From Streptomyces sp. TG1A-60 (lineage in GTDB: Bacteria; Actinomycetota; Actinomycetes; Streptomycetales; Streptomycetaceae), in contig NZ_CP147520.1 in the NCBI RefSeq assembly GCF_037201975.1, forward strand, positions 2,480,001 to 2,544,000: a stretch of 64,000 nt of DNA, given 5' to 3'. The notes beneath the pieces were generated by a model. It was not told the origin of the DNA. It did not search any database and saw only the letters and a program-made list of their open reading frames with translations. A program made the position numbers and the translations under genes. Below, piece by piece: positions 8,091-16,583 of the stretch (within the stretch, counting starts at the first letter, position 1; the number at the start of each line of letters is the position of its first letter).

Positions 8091-10190
8091 GTGACGCGCA
8101 GCGTGTACGTGACCGGGATCGACCGCGGCGACGGCCGCCAGGTCGTCGAGCTGGGGATCATGGAACTCCTGACCCGCCAGATCGACCGCGTGGGGGTGTT
8201 CCGGCCGCTGCTGCACCACGGTCCCGACCGGCTCTTCGAACTGCTGCGCGCCCGCTATCGCCTCTCCCAGGACCCGGCGACCGTGTACGGCATGGACTAC
8301 CACGAGGCGTCCACCCTCCAGGCCGAGCACGGCACGGACGAGCTGGTGTCCACCCTCGTCGACCGGTTCCACGCCGTCACCCGGTACTACGACGTCGTCC
8401 TCGTCCTCGGCACGGACTTCGCCGACACCCAGTTCCCGGACGAACTCTCCCTCAACGCCCGGCTCGCCAACGAGTTCGGCGCCTCCGTCATCCCCGTCGT
8501 CGGCGGACGGAAGCAGACGGCCGAAGCCGTGGCCGCCGAGACGCACAACGCGTACCGCGCCTACGCAGGCCTCGGCTGTGACGTCCTCGCCATGGTCGTC
8601 AACCGGGTCGCGCCCGCCGACCGCGCCGAGACGACCGAGCGCCTCGGCGACTCCCGGCTCCCGCTCCCCGTGCCCTGCTACGTCGTGCCGGACGAGCCCG
8701 CCCTCTCCGCCCCGACCGTCGCCCAGATCACCCACGCGCTCGGCGGCAAGGTCCTCCTCGGCGACGACTCCGGGCTCGCCCGTGACGCGCTGAACTTCGT
8801 CTTCGGCGGGGCCATGCTGCCCAACTTCCTCAACGCCCTCACCCCCGGCTGCCTGGTCGTCACCCCCGGCGACCGCGCGGACCTGGTCGTGGGAGCGCTG
8901 GCCGCCCACAGCGCCGGGACCCCGCCGATCGCCGGCGTCCTGCTCACCCTCGACGAGCGGCCCAGCGACGAAGTGCTCACCCTCGCCGCCCGCCTCGCCC
9001 CCGGCACCCCCGTGGTCGCCGTGGAGGCCGGCTCCTTCCTGACCGCCTCCGAACTCTTCTCCATGGAGGGGAAGTTGAGCGCGTCGACCCCGCGCAAGGC
9101 GGAGACCGCGCTCGGTCTCTTCGAGCGGTACGTCGACACCGCCGAGCTGCGCGACCGGGTCTCCGCGCCGAGCGGCGACCGCGTCACACCGATGATGTTC
9201 GAGCACACGCTCCTCGAACAGGCCCGCGCCGACAAGCGCCGCGTCGTGCTGTGCGAGGGCACCGAGGAACGCGTGCTGCACGCGGCCGAGGTGCTGCTGC
9301 GGCGCGGGGTGTGCGACCTGACCCTCCTCGGGCCGGTCGACCAGATCCGCAAGAAGGCCGCCGACCTCGGCATCGACCTCGGCGACAGCATGCTGGTGGA
9401 CCCGGCGACCTCCGAGTGGCGGGACTCCTTCGCGGAGAAGTACGCGCGGTTGCGGGCCCACAAGAACATCAGCGTCGAGCTGGCGTACGACGTCGTGTCC
9501 GATGTGAACTACTTCGGCACCCTCATGGTCCAGGAGGGCCTGGCCGACGGCATGGTGTCGGGGTCCGCGCACTCCACCGCCGCCACCATCCGCCCGGCCT
9601 TCGAGATCATCAAGACCCAGCCGGACACCGACATCGTCTCGTCCGTCTTCTTCATGTGCCTCGCCGACAAGGTGCTGGTGTACGGGGACTGCGCGGTCAA
9701 CCCCGACCCGAACGCCGCGCAGCTGGCCGACATCGCAATCCAGTCCGCCGCGACCGCCCTGCGGTTCGGCGTGGAGCCGCGCATCGCGATGCTGTCGTAC
9801 TCCACCGGCACGTCCGGCTCGGGCGCCGACGTCGACAAGGTGCGGGAGGCGACCGAGACCGTGCGCTCGCGGCGGCCCGATCTGAAGATCGAGGGGCCGA
9901 TCCAGTACGACGCCGCCGTCGAGCCGAGTGTCGCGGCGACCAAGCTGCCGGGCTCCGAAGTCGCGGGCCAGGCAACGGTGTTGATCTTCCCGGACCTCAA
10001 CACGGGCAACAACACCTACAAGGCCGTGCAGCGTTCGGCCGGCGCGCTCGCGGTCGGTCCGGTCCTGCAGGGGTTGCGCAAGCCGGTCAACGACCTGTCC
10101 CGGGGCGCACTCGTCCAGGACATCGTCACCACCGTCGCCATCACGGCGATCCAGGCCCAGACACCCGTGGCCGCGGGCCCGGCCCAGTGA
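8091..10190 (+). CDS. pta: Phosphate acetyltransferase (long form)
   Basis: A 699-residue long-form Pta converting acetyl-CoA and phosphate to acetyl phosphate and CoA. Domains in order: a BioD/CobQ-like N-terminal domain with a degenerate P-loop (TGIDRGDGRQVV), a central DRTGG-like domain (about 210-340) and the catalytic PTA domain from about residue 365 (TPMMFEHTLLEQARADKRRVVLCEGTEERVL, SGSAHSTAATIRPAF, FPDLNTGNNTYKAVQRS). The start is GTG 8091 with GGAGAG five bases upstream. Its stop overlaps a possible GTG start of ackA, so the two genes are one operon. Confidence 0.95.
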   Translation: MTRSVYVTGIDRGDGRQVVELGIMELLTRQIDRVGVFRPLLHHGPDRLFELLRARYRLSQDPATVYGMDYHEASTLQAEHGTDELVSTLVDRFHAVTRYYDVVLVLGTDFADTQFPDELSLNARLANEFGASVIPVVGGRKQTAEAVAAETHNAYRAYAGLGCDVLAMVVNRVAPADRAETTERLGDSRLPLPVPCYVVPDEPALSAPTVAQITHALGGKVLLGDDSGLARDALNFVFGGAMLPNFLNALTPGCLVVTPGDRADLVVGALAAHSAGTPPIAGVLLTLDERPSDEVLTLAARLAPGTPVVAVEAGSFLTASELFSMEGKLSASTPRKAETALGLFERYVDTAELRDRVSAPSGDRVTPMMFEHTLLEQARADKRRVVLCEGTEERVLHAAEVLLRRGVCDLTLLGPVDQIRKKAADLGIDLGDSMLVDPATSEWRDSFAEKYARLRAHKNISVELAYDVVSDVNYFGTLMVQEGLADGMVSGSAHSTAATIRPAFEIIKTQPDTDIVSSVFFMCLADKVLVYGDCAVNPDPNAAQLADIAIQSAATALRFGVEPRIAMLSYSTGTSGSGADVDKVREATETVRSRRPDLKIEGPIQYDAAVEPSVAATKLPGSEVAGQATVLIFPDLNTGNNTYKAVQRSAGALAVGPVLQGLRKPVNDLSRGALVQDIVTTVAITAIQAQTPVAAGPAQ

Positions 10191-10219
10191 CCTCCACCGA
10201 CGACAGAAAGCCCAGCCCC

Positions 10220-11431
10220 GTGACCGCGACCCGCGTCCTCGTCCTCAACTCCGGCTCGTCCTCGGTCAAGTACCAGCTGCTCGACATGCGCGACAGCAGC
10301 CGTCTGGCCCTGGGCCTGGTCGAGCGCATCGGCGAGGAGGGCTCCCGGCTGAAGCACACCCCGCTCACCGACGGGGGCGCCTCCCGTGAGCACGCCGAGC
10401 CCATCGCCGACCACGAGGCCGCCCTGAAGGCCGTCGCCGGGGAGCTGGCCGCGGACGGGCTCGGCCTCGACTCCCCCGAGCTGGCCGCCATCGGGCACCG
10501 CGTCGTGCACGGCGGGCAGAGCTTCACCCACCCGACCGTCGTCGACGACGCCGTGCTCGCCGAGATCGAGCGGCTGATCCCGGTGGCGCCGCTGCACAAC
10601 CCGGCCAACCTGACCGGCATCCGCACGGCGCGGGCGCTGCGCCCGGACCTGCCGCAGGTGGCCGTGTTCGACACCGCGTTCCACACCACGATGCCGGAGT
10701 CCGCCGCCCGCTACGCCATCGACGTCGAGACGGCCGACGCGCACCGCATCCGGCGCTACGGCTTCCACGGCACCTCGCACGCGTACGTCTCCCGGGCCAC
10801 GGCGGAGCTGCTGGGCAGGGCGCCGGAGGACGTCAACGTCATCGTGCTGCACCTCGGCAACGGGGCGTCCGCGTCGGCGGTCGAGGGCGGCCGGTGTGTG
10901 GACACCTCGATGGGGCTGACGCCTTTGGAGGGACTCGTGATGGGTACGCGGTCCGGAGACCTGGACCCGGCCGTCATCTTCCATTTGATGCGCGTTGGCG
11001 GAATGTCCACGGACGAGATCGACACTCTCCTCAACAAGAAGAGCGGCCTGATCGGACTGTGCGGCGACAACGACATGCGGGAAATACGCCGAAGAATCGA
11101 CGGGGGCGACGAGCGGGCGAAGCTGGCCTTCGACATCTACGTTCACCGGTTGAAGAAGTACATCGGCGCCTACTACGCGGTGCTCGGCCGGGTGGACGCT
11201 CTCACGTTCACCGCGGGCGTCGGCGAGAACGCGGCGCCCGTGCGGGCCGCCGCCGTCGCGGGCCTTCACGGGCTGGGCCTCGCGGTCGACGGCGAGCTGA
11301 ACGCCGTGCGGAGCGGTGAGCCACGGCTGATCTCGCCGGCCGGCGCGCGGGTCGCGGTCGCGGTGGTGCCGACGGACGAGGAACTGGAGATCGCGACACA
11401 GACGTACGCCCTGGTCGTAAAGAAAGCCTGA
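10220..11431 (+). CDS. ackA: Acetate kinase
   Basis: A 403-residue acetate kinase making ATP and acetate from acetyl phosphate (or the reverse). It has the ASKHA signatures VLVLNSGSSSVKYQLL at the N-terminus, GHRVVHGG, FDTAFH, RYGFHGTSHAYV, HLGNGASASAV, MGLTPLEGLVMGTRSGD and FTAGVGENA near the C-terminus. I place the start at GTG 10220, right before the conserved core; an in-frame GTG at 10187 overlapping the pta stop would add 11 residues and couple translation. Neither start has a strong ribosome binding site. Confidence 0.93.
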   Translation: MTATRVLVLNSGSSSVKYQLLDMRDSSRLALGLVERIGEEGSRLKHTPLTDGGASREHAEPIADHEAALKAVAGELAADGLGLDSPELAAIGHRVVHGGQSFTHPTVVDDAVLAEIERLIPVAPLHNPANLTGIRTARALRPDLPQVAVFDTAFHTTMPESAARYAIDVETADAHRIRRYGFHGTSHAYVSRATAELLGRAPEDVNVIVLHLGNGASASAVEGGRCVDTSMGLTPLEGLVMGTRSGDLDPAVIFHLMRVGGMSTDEIDTLLNKKSGLIGLCGDNDMREIRRRIDGGDERAKLAFDIYVHRLKKYIGAYYAVLGRVDALTFTAGVGENAAPVRAAAVAGLHGLGLAVDGELNAVRSGEPRLISPAGARVAVAVVPTDEELEIATQTYALVVKKA

Positions 11432-11530
11432 GTCACACATGAGCTTCGAAAAGAGCAAGTGAGCAAAGAACGGAACAGCTGAGCAATACACGCCGGTAAC
11501 ACGACTGAGCGCATAGCCGCCCATTTGCTT

Positions 11531-11575
11531 ATTCCGCCAGACGGAATATTCCGTAGCGAAACAAACCGATAGGAT
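11531..11575 (+). promoter_or_regulatory. pyk promoter and upstream dyad
   Basis: TAGGAT (11570-11575), a typical HrdB -10 box, ends seven bases before the pyk ATG and implies a leaderless transcript. Upstream, ATTCCG (11531-11536) and CGGAAT (11542-11547) form a dyad with a 5-base centre, a possible regulator site. The pentamer TGAGC recurs four times between ackA and this site. Confidence 0.55.
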
Positions 11576-11581
11576 CGTCCC

Positions 11582-13012
11582 ATGCGCCGTTCGAAAATCG
11601 TCTGTACTCTCGGCCCCGCGGTCGACTCCCACGAGCAACTGGTCGCCCTCATCGAGGCCGGCATGAACGTGGCCCGCTTCAACTTCAGCCACGGCAGCCA
11701 CGCCGAGCACCAGGGCCGCTACGACCGGGTCCGGGCCGCCTCCGCCGAGACCGGAAGGGCCATCGGTGTCCTCGCCGACCTGCAGGGCCCGAAGATCCGT
11801 CTGGAGACCTTCGCCGAGGGTCCGGTGGAGCTGGTGCGCGGTGACGAGTTCACCATCACCGCCGAGGACGTGCCGGGCGACAGGCAGATCTGCGGTACGA
11901 CGTACAAGGGCCTGCCCGGTGACGTCTCCCCCGGCGACCAGATCCTCATCAACGACGGCAACGTCGAGCTGAGGGTCATCGAGGTCGAGGGTCCGCGGGT
12001 GCGGACGGAGGTCATCGAGGGCGGCGTCATCTCCGACCACAAGGGCATCAACCTGCCCGGCGCGGCCGTGAACGTGCCGGCCCTGTCCGAGAAGGACGTC
12101 GAGGACCTGCGGTTCGCGCTGCGGATGGGCTGCGACCTGGTGGCGCTGTCCTTCGTGCGGGACGCCCATGACGTGCGGGACGTCCACAAGGTGATGGACG
12201 AGGTGGGCCGCCGGGTCCCCGTCATCGCCAAGGTGGAGAAGCCGCAGGCCGTGGAGAACATGGAGGACGTCGTGATGGCGTTCGACGGCGTGATGGTCGC
12301 CCGCGGCGACCTGGCCGTCGAGTACCCCCTCGAAAGGGTCCCCATGGTGCAGAAGCGGCTCATCGAGCTGTGCCGCCGCAACGCCAAGCCGGTGATCGTG
12401 GCGACACAGATGATGGAGTCGATGATCACCAACTCCCGTCCCACGCGCGCCGAGGCGTCCGACGTCGCCAACGCGATCCTGGACGGCGCGGACGCGGTCA
12501 TGCTGTCGGCGGAGTCCAGCGTGGGCGCCTACCCGCTGGAGACGGTCCGGACGATGTCGAAGATCGTCACGGCGGCCGAGGAGGAACTGCTCGCCAAGGG
12601 TCTGCAGCCGCTCGTGCCGGGCAAGAAGCCGCGTACGCAGGGTGGTTCGATCGCCCGTGCCGCCTGCGAGATCGCCGACTTCCTCGGCGGCCGGGCCCTG
12701 GTGGCCTTCACGCAGTCCGGCGACACCGCCCGCCGGCTGTCGCGCTATCGCGCGTCCCAGCCGATCATCGCGTACACCACCGACGAGTCCACCCGTAACC
12801 AGCTGGCGCTCAGCTGGGGTGTGGAGTCGCACGTCGTGCCGTTCGTGAACAGCACCGACGAGATGGTCGAGCTCGTCGACCACGAGATGGTCAAGCTCAA
12901 CCGCTTCAACGAGGGCGACATCGCGGTCATCACCGCCGGCTCGCCCCCCGGCGTCCCGGGCACCACGAACATGGTCCGGGTGCACCACCTGGGCGGCGGC
13001 GCCCGCGACTGA
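11582..13012 (+). CDS. pyk: Pyruvate kinase
   Basis: A 476-residue pyruvate kinase, the normal bacterial length. It has MRRSKIVCTLGPAVDS at the start, NVARFNFSHGSH with the nucleotide/phosphate-binding Arg and Asn, the B-domain (about 70-165), the active-site helix KVEKPQAVENM with its catalytic Lys, VARGDLAVEYP with the Mg-binding acids, and the signature NAILDGADAVMLSAESSVG. Streptomyces carries two pyruvate kinases; this one lies beside pta-ackA and is the homologue I know as pyk2 in S. coelicolor. Leaderless start from TAGGAT. Confidence 0.95.
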   Translation: MRRSKIVCTLGPAVDSHEQLVALIEAGMNVARFNFSHGSHAEHQGRYDRVRAASAETGRAIGVLADLQGPKIRLETFAEGPVELVRGDEFTITAEDVPGDRQICGTTYKGLPGDVSPGDQILINDGNVELRVIEVEGPRVRTEVIEGGVISDHKGINLPGAAVNVPALSEKDVEDLRFALRMGCDLVALSFVRDAHDVRDVHKVMDEVGRRVPVIAKVEKPQAVENMEDVVMAFDGVMVARGDLAVEYPLERVPMVQKRLIELCRRNAKPVIVATQMMESMITNSRPTRAEASDVANAILDGADAVMLSAESSVGAYPLETVRTMSKIVTAAEEELLAKGLQPLVPGKKPRTQGGSIARAACEIADFLGGRALVAFTQSGDTARRLSRYRASQPIIAYTTDESTRNQLALSWGVESHVVPFVNSTDEMVELVDHEMVKLNRFNEGDIAVITAGSPPGVPGTTNMVRVHHLGGGARD

Positions 13013-13043
13013 CACCGCCGGCCGTCACCGGCGTACGACGGCA

Positions 13044-13079
13044 CCGAGGGCGCTCCCTGCCGGCAGGGAGCGCCCTCGG
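13044..13079 (+). terminator. Perfect 36-bp palindrome, terminator of pyk
   Basis: CCGAGGGCGCTCCCTGCC (13044-13061) is followed immediately by its exact complement (13062-13079). It lies 31 bases after the pyk stop and before the convergent 13157 gene, so it probably terminates both strands. Confidence 0.75.
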
Positions 13080-13156
13080 TATGTGCGGCTGCCGACGGGT
13101 CCGGACGGATCCCGGACGGATCCCCGTCCGGTGCTCGGCCGGCCCCGAGCGACTGC

Positions 13157-14536
13157 TCAGTCGGTCGTGTACTGGTGCAGGCCGGGCACGGTCAGCGTTC
13201 CGCCGAACTGGCCCGCCTGGACGACCTTCACCTTGGTGAAGTAGATCAGCGGGATGTTCAGCGGCGGCGGGTGCTCCGGGTCGAAGGTCACCGGGATCAG
13301 ACCGAGCAGGTTGCCGGAGATGCTCTCGGTGTACATGACCGTGTCGCCGTCGCGGATCGTGGACGTGGTGCCCTGGCCGGCCTGCACGTGGTAGGTCACG
13401 CCGGCCTGCTTGTCCTCGACCGTCTGGTGCAGGTCGCCGATGTCGGTGCCGTCGGAGATGACGTACTTCAGCACCTCCTTGACCGTGCCGTCGGCGGTCC
13501 GCACCTTGACGACGCCCTGGTAGTCGGCGCCCTTCAGCAACAGCGAGCTGGCGTTCAGGTACCAGGGGTCGTCGGGCAGCGCCGGGATGCCCTTCTCGAC
13601 GCCGCTCTCGTCGTCCGTGGCGACCGGGCAGCCGTCCGTGTCCGTGCTCTCGCTCGGGGACGGGCTCGGCGTGGCGGCGGGGTCCTCGGCGGGATCCTCC
13701 GCCGCCTCCTCGGTGTCCTCGACGGTGTCGGTGACGTCCTTCGCGGTGTCCTCGACCTTGCCGGCGGTGTCCTGCGCGTCCTTGCCTGCGTCCGAGCCGA
13801 CGCCCGTGTCCGTACCGGTGCCCTCGTCCGCCTCGGAGGCCGAGGGGGACGGGGACGGGGACGGGCCGGCCGGGTCCGACGGTGTGGTGTCCGCCGACTC
13901 CTGGTCGCCCGGCGTGAAGAGGTCCTCCAGCGCGCTGCCTATGTCCTCCAGGACGTTGCCGCCGCCCTCGTCCCCGGAGGCGTCGCCGGACGGCGTGCCC
14001 GAGGCGTCGGTGGCGGTCTTGCCGGAGCTGTCGCCCGTACCGGACCCGTCCGTCGTGCCCTTGTCGTCGGAACCTGAATCCGACGAAGAGGAGTCGTCCG
14101 AGGACGTGTCACCGGAGGCCGAGTCGCCGGTGGAGCCGCCGTCCGAGGAGTCGCCGTCCGCGGCCGTGTCCTCGTCCTTGGCCCCGTCGTCCTCGGCCTC
14201 GTCGCCCGCGGGGTCGGTGCTCTCCGGGGCGGACGGCGTCGGGGTCGGTGACGCGGAGGTGTCCGCGCCCTCCTCGGCGGCCTCCAGGGCCTCCACGCAG
14301 TCCTTGTACTCGTCGGCCGTCAGGCTCTGTGTCGCGGGGTCCTCGGCGCGGGCGAGGGTGGGCGTGAAGCCCATGCCCATGAGGACCGCCGTCGGCATCG
14401 CCGCCAGGGCTATCGCCTTGCCCGCCGGCATGTTCAGCCGGGTGAGAAGGGGCTTCTTGGGCGCCGCGTGCCGCGGTCCGGATCTCGCACGGGACTCTCC
14501 CACCGAAGTCCCGTGGGTCACCTCGTCAGCCGGCAC
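13157..14536 (-). CDS. Envelope-associated protein with long acidic disordered linker (third gene of DUF6230/DUF6114 operon)
   Basis: A 459-residue protein of unknown function. A basic N-terminus (about 1-35) is followed by a hydrophobic segment GKAIALAAMPTAVLMGMGF ending near AEDPA, which looks like an export signal or anchor. Residues ~85-325 are an extreme low-complexity stretch rich in Asp, Ser, Thr, Glu and Pro with SPSPSP runs and almost no hydrophobics. The last ~130 residues (from ALPDDPWYLNASSLLL) look like a compact beta-rich domain rich in Val and Thr. The start overlaps the end of the DUF6114 gene by 11 bases. A folded domain displayed at the end of an acidic stalk is the simplest model. 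Confidence 0.8.
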   Translation of the reverse strand: MPADEVTHGTSVGESRARSGPRHAAPKKPLLTRLNMPAGKAIALAAMPTAVLMGMGFTPTLARAEDPATQSLTADEYKDCVEALEAAEEGADTSASPTPTPSAPESTDPAGDEAEDDGAKDEDTAADGDSSDGGSTGDSASGDTSSDDSSSSDSGSDDKGTTDGSGTGDSSGKTATDASGTPSGDASGDEGGGNVLEDIGSALEDLFTPGDQESADTTPSDPAGPSPSPSPSASEADEGTGTDTGVGSDAGKDAQDTAGKVEDTAKDVTDTVEDTEEAAEDPAEDPAATPSPSPSESTDTDGCPVATDDESGVEKGIPALPDDPWYLNASSLLLKGADYQGVVKVRTADGTVKEVLKYVISDGTDIGDLHQTVEDKQAGVTYHVQAGQGTTSTIRDGDTVMYTESISGNLLGLIPVTFDPEHPPPLNIPLIYFTKVKVVQAGQFGGTLTVPGLHQYTTD

Positions 14537-15089
14537 TGTGCCTCCCGTTCGTCCCGTTCGTGGGGGTGGTACCTGTCAGGTCGTCGCCCTTCAGGAGGTC
14601 GACGCCTTGCTGTGCCGTGTTCTGCGGGGCCGTGCTCTGGGGAGCCCGGGTCCGCCTCGGGGTCTTGTAGGTGGACGGCACCGACGCCTCCTCGTGACCG
14701 GGTGCCCAGGCGATGGCCAGCGCACCGCCGATCAGGGAGAGCAGGAAGCCGACACCGAAGCCGCCGAGGTTGGAGACCGGGATCGACACGAGCGCCAGGA
14801 GGATCGCCGCCGTACCGGCGAAGGTGCGTACATGCCGCTGGAACCAGAGGCTGACCCCGAGCACCACCAGCAGTACGCCGATGATGAGGGATCCCGCGCC
14901 GCCCGTCGTCGACATGGCGAGCGTCAGATGCCCGATCTGCAGGTTCGCGTACGGCAGGTACATGATCGGGAAACCGCCGAGCAGTACCAACAGGCCCGCC
15001 CAGAAGGGACGAGAGCCCCTCCAGTCGTCAAAGCGCCGCCGAAAGGCGCGGAGATAGTCTTCGTTCTGCCCCGTTGACTCGGCGCTCAT
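14526..15089 (-). CDS. DUF6114 multi-pass membrane protein
   Basis: 187 residues with four predicted transmembrane helices: FWAGLLVLLGGFPIMYL, GGAGSLIIGVLLVVLGVSLW, FAGTAAILLALVSIP and FGVGFLLSLIGGALAI. A cytosolic or external tail is rich in Thr, Gln and Asn. The start is ATG 15089 with GGGAG nine bases upstream; a longer reading to 15239 lacks any ribosome binding site and has no hydrophobic content. I recognise the family as DUF6114, which in Streptomyces sits beside DUF6230 genes. Translationally coupled to the acidic-linker protein. Likely the membrane hub of the operon; biochemical role unknown. Confidence 0.82.
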   Translation of the reverse strand: MSAESTGQNEDYLRAFRRRFDDWRGSRPFWAGLLVLLGGFPIMYLPYANLQIGHLTLAMSTTGGAGSLIIGVLLVVLGVSLWFQRHVRTFAGTAAILLALVSIPVSNLGGFGVGFLLSLIGGALAIAWAPGHEEASVPSTYKTPRRTRAPQSTAPQNTAQQGVDLLKGDDLTGTTPTNGTNGRHSAG

Positions 15090-15254
15090 GGACAACAGCT
15101 CCCTGGAACGGTGTTGCTGTGAGAAGTTCACGGACGACACGTACGAAGCGCGCGCACGGACTTCACATACGGAGTTCGCGTGCACGGCGCCGCGCACGGC
15201 GGGAAGGACGGGCGGGCGAAGAAGCGCGAACCCCCTCACCCGCCCAGGGAGTGC

Positions 15255-15890
15255 TCAGTAGCACTCCACGACGCCCTTGTGGAGCGACATCTTCAAGTTG
15301 CTCAGCTTGAAGGTTCCGGCAGTGGTCGCCCACGCCGTCTGCTTCACGTCGGTCAGCTGGGCCGAGTCGGCCTGCTGGGCGAACCCGTAGGGGTTGGCCT
15401 GCTCGGCGCCGCCCTTCATGCCCGGACCCTTGGTGGCGTCCTTGGCCGCCACACCGATGTCGATGCCCTTGAAGACGGCATCGGCCGAGAGGTCCTCGAC
15501 GTCGATGTAGAGGTTCTCGGCCTCGACCTTCTTGCCACCGGTACCGGCGGTCAGCTTGAGGCTGACGCTACCGAGGAGCGGGACGTTCGGGGTGACGACC
15601 GACTGGCACATGTTGGTGATCGACGCGCTCTTGAACGCCGAAACGGCGACGGGGTGAACCGTCTTCTCGCCCTTGAGGGTGTAGCCCTCGGCGAGCGCCC
15701 CGTACTGCGAGAAGCCCTTACCGTCGAGCTGACTCGCCGTCACCTTGAACGACTGCCCCGACACGCTGAACGACGCGGCGAGAGCACCCTGCGCGAGGGC
15801 GACACCTATCGCTGCCGTGGCGGCGACGCTGGGCACCATGACCACAGCGAACCGCTTCCATCTGGTCCCGCCACGCACCTGGGACTCCAT
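15255..15890 (-). CDS. DUF6230 secreted protein
   Basis: A 211-residue protein with an N-terminal signal (WKRFAVVMVPSVAATAAIGVALAQGALAA) and a mature part rich in beta-type residues. Two cysteines remain in the mature part, in ITNMCQSVV and VVECY at the very C-terminus, able to form a disulfide. The start is ATG 15890 with AAGGAGG five bases upstream, the best ribosome binding site in this area. It is the first gene of the operon. Databases often label this family cholesterol esterase; no Ser-hydrolase GxSxG motif is visible, so I reject that name. Probably an abundant extracytoplasmic structural or lipid-binding protein. Confidence 0.85.
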   Translation of the reverse strand: MESQVRGGTRWKRFAVVMVPSVAATAAIGVALAQGALAASFSVSGQSFKVTASQLDGKGFSQYGALAEGYTLKGEKTVHPVAVSAFKSASITNMCQSVVTPNVPLLGSVSLKLTAGTGGKKVEAENLYIDVEDLSADAVFKGIDIGVAAKDATKGPGMKGGAEQANPYGFAQQADSAQLTDVKQTAWATTAGTFKLSNLKMSLHKGVVECY

Positions 15891-16410
15891 ATTTCCTCCT
15901 TCTCGGACGTACATCTCCTGACCGGATCGCCGCTCGGAACGGCGGCTCGGCCGGGCAGGGATGGGAGAAGTGCTACGTCCTCGGGAAGGAGAGCGCCCGC
16001 GCTCGGCGACGCGAAAAGCGCCCGAATCACCGGCGATCACCCCCGAGCGACAACCACTGGTCGCGCCTGACACGCATCACGCACAACCTGCTGGACAGGC
16101 TCCGCCGTTGAGCGGAGACCCCCCTGCCCAAGAGCCGGCGCCACTGTCGTCGGCCCTACTCGGTGGGGACCCAGAAAACCCGTTGACCCGACTGGCTGGC
16201 GGGGTACGGGACAGGACCGAGCGTCGCCGATCGTGGTGCATTCTCGCCGCCCTCGCAAGGGGGGTCGTTACTCGCTAGTAACGGACGGATAACCGAACAA
16301 CGACCTACCGGCGTCAGCCGACGACTTTGGGTCGCGTCCGGTGAGGCCGCAGATCGGTTGACAGTTGGACAGAGTCCGACAGACCGACGACTTTCTCTTA
16401 CTGGCAGTAA

Positions 16411-16452
16411 CAGTGGCCGCGATTACCAAGATTTGGTAAAGCGCGGCCACTG
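16411..16452. other. 42-base near-perfect hairpin containing a TTACCAA/TTGGTAA dyad
   Basis: Outer arms CAGTGGCCGCG (16411-16421) and CGCGGCCACTG (16442-16452) are perfect; inner arms TTACCAA (16423-16429) and TTGGTAA (16433-16439) are perfect around GAT. Only one base on the left and two on the right are unpaired. It directly abuts the second TTACT dyad. It may be a terminator/insulator between the co-chaperone gene and the DUF6230 operon or a large operator. Confidence 0.7.
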
Positions 16453-16503
16453 TGTCGCTGTGTCGCCAAATCTCTCACTCACGCACCATGCGCCCCGGCA
16501 CTG

Positions 16504-16523
16504 CCGGGACCGGGCGGTCCCGG
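16504..16523 (-). terminator. Candidate terminator of the thioredoxin-TPR gene
   Basis: CCGGGACC (16504-16511) and GGTCCCGG (16516-16523) form an 8-bp stem with loop GGGC, about 60 bases beyond the stop of the thioredoxin-TPR gene. Confidence 0.5.
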
Positions 16524-16583
16524 CGTCCCCGAGCACCCCCGCCCACAGCCGGCGCTCGGCCGGGGCGGTGGCTCACGGGCGCC

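Larger units (their letters stand above)
15891..16583. promoter_or_regulatory. Long regulatory region upstream of the DUF6230 operon
   Basis: A 693-base gene-free stretch. It contains a 16-bp dyad GTTACT-CGCT-AGTAAC (16267-16282), a second dyad TTACT-GGC-AGTAA (16398-16410), a 42-base hairpin (16411-16452) and a terminator-like stem near 16510. The two TTACT/AGTAA dyads share a consensus and look like binding sites of one dimeric regulator. The nearest gene on the minus strand begins ~375 bases downstream of the first dyad, so the site may regulate from a distance or an unrecognised leader RNA may exist. Short readings in this interval show no coding character. Confidence 0.5.

Noticed and set aside
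15255..15890. Cholesterol esterase label often given to DUF6230 proteins
   Set aside because: No Ser-hydrolase nucleophile motif or catalytic triad can be seen; the protein is small and beta-rich.
16268..16450. 60-codon open frame in the DUF6230 upstream region
   Set aside because: Composition is non-coding and the interval is occupied by dyads.
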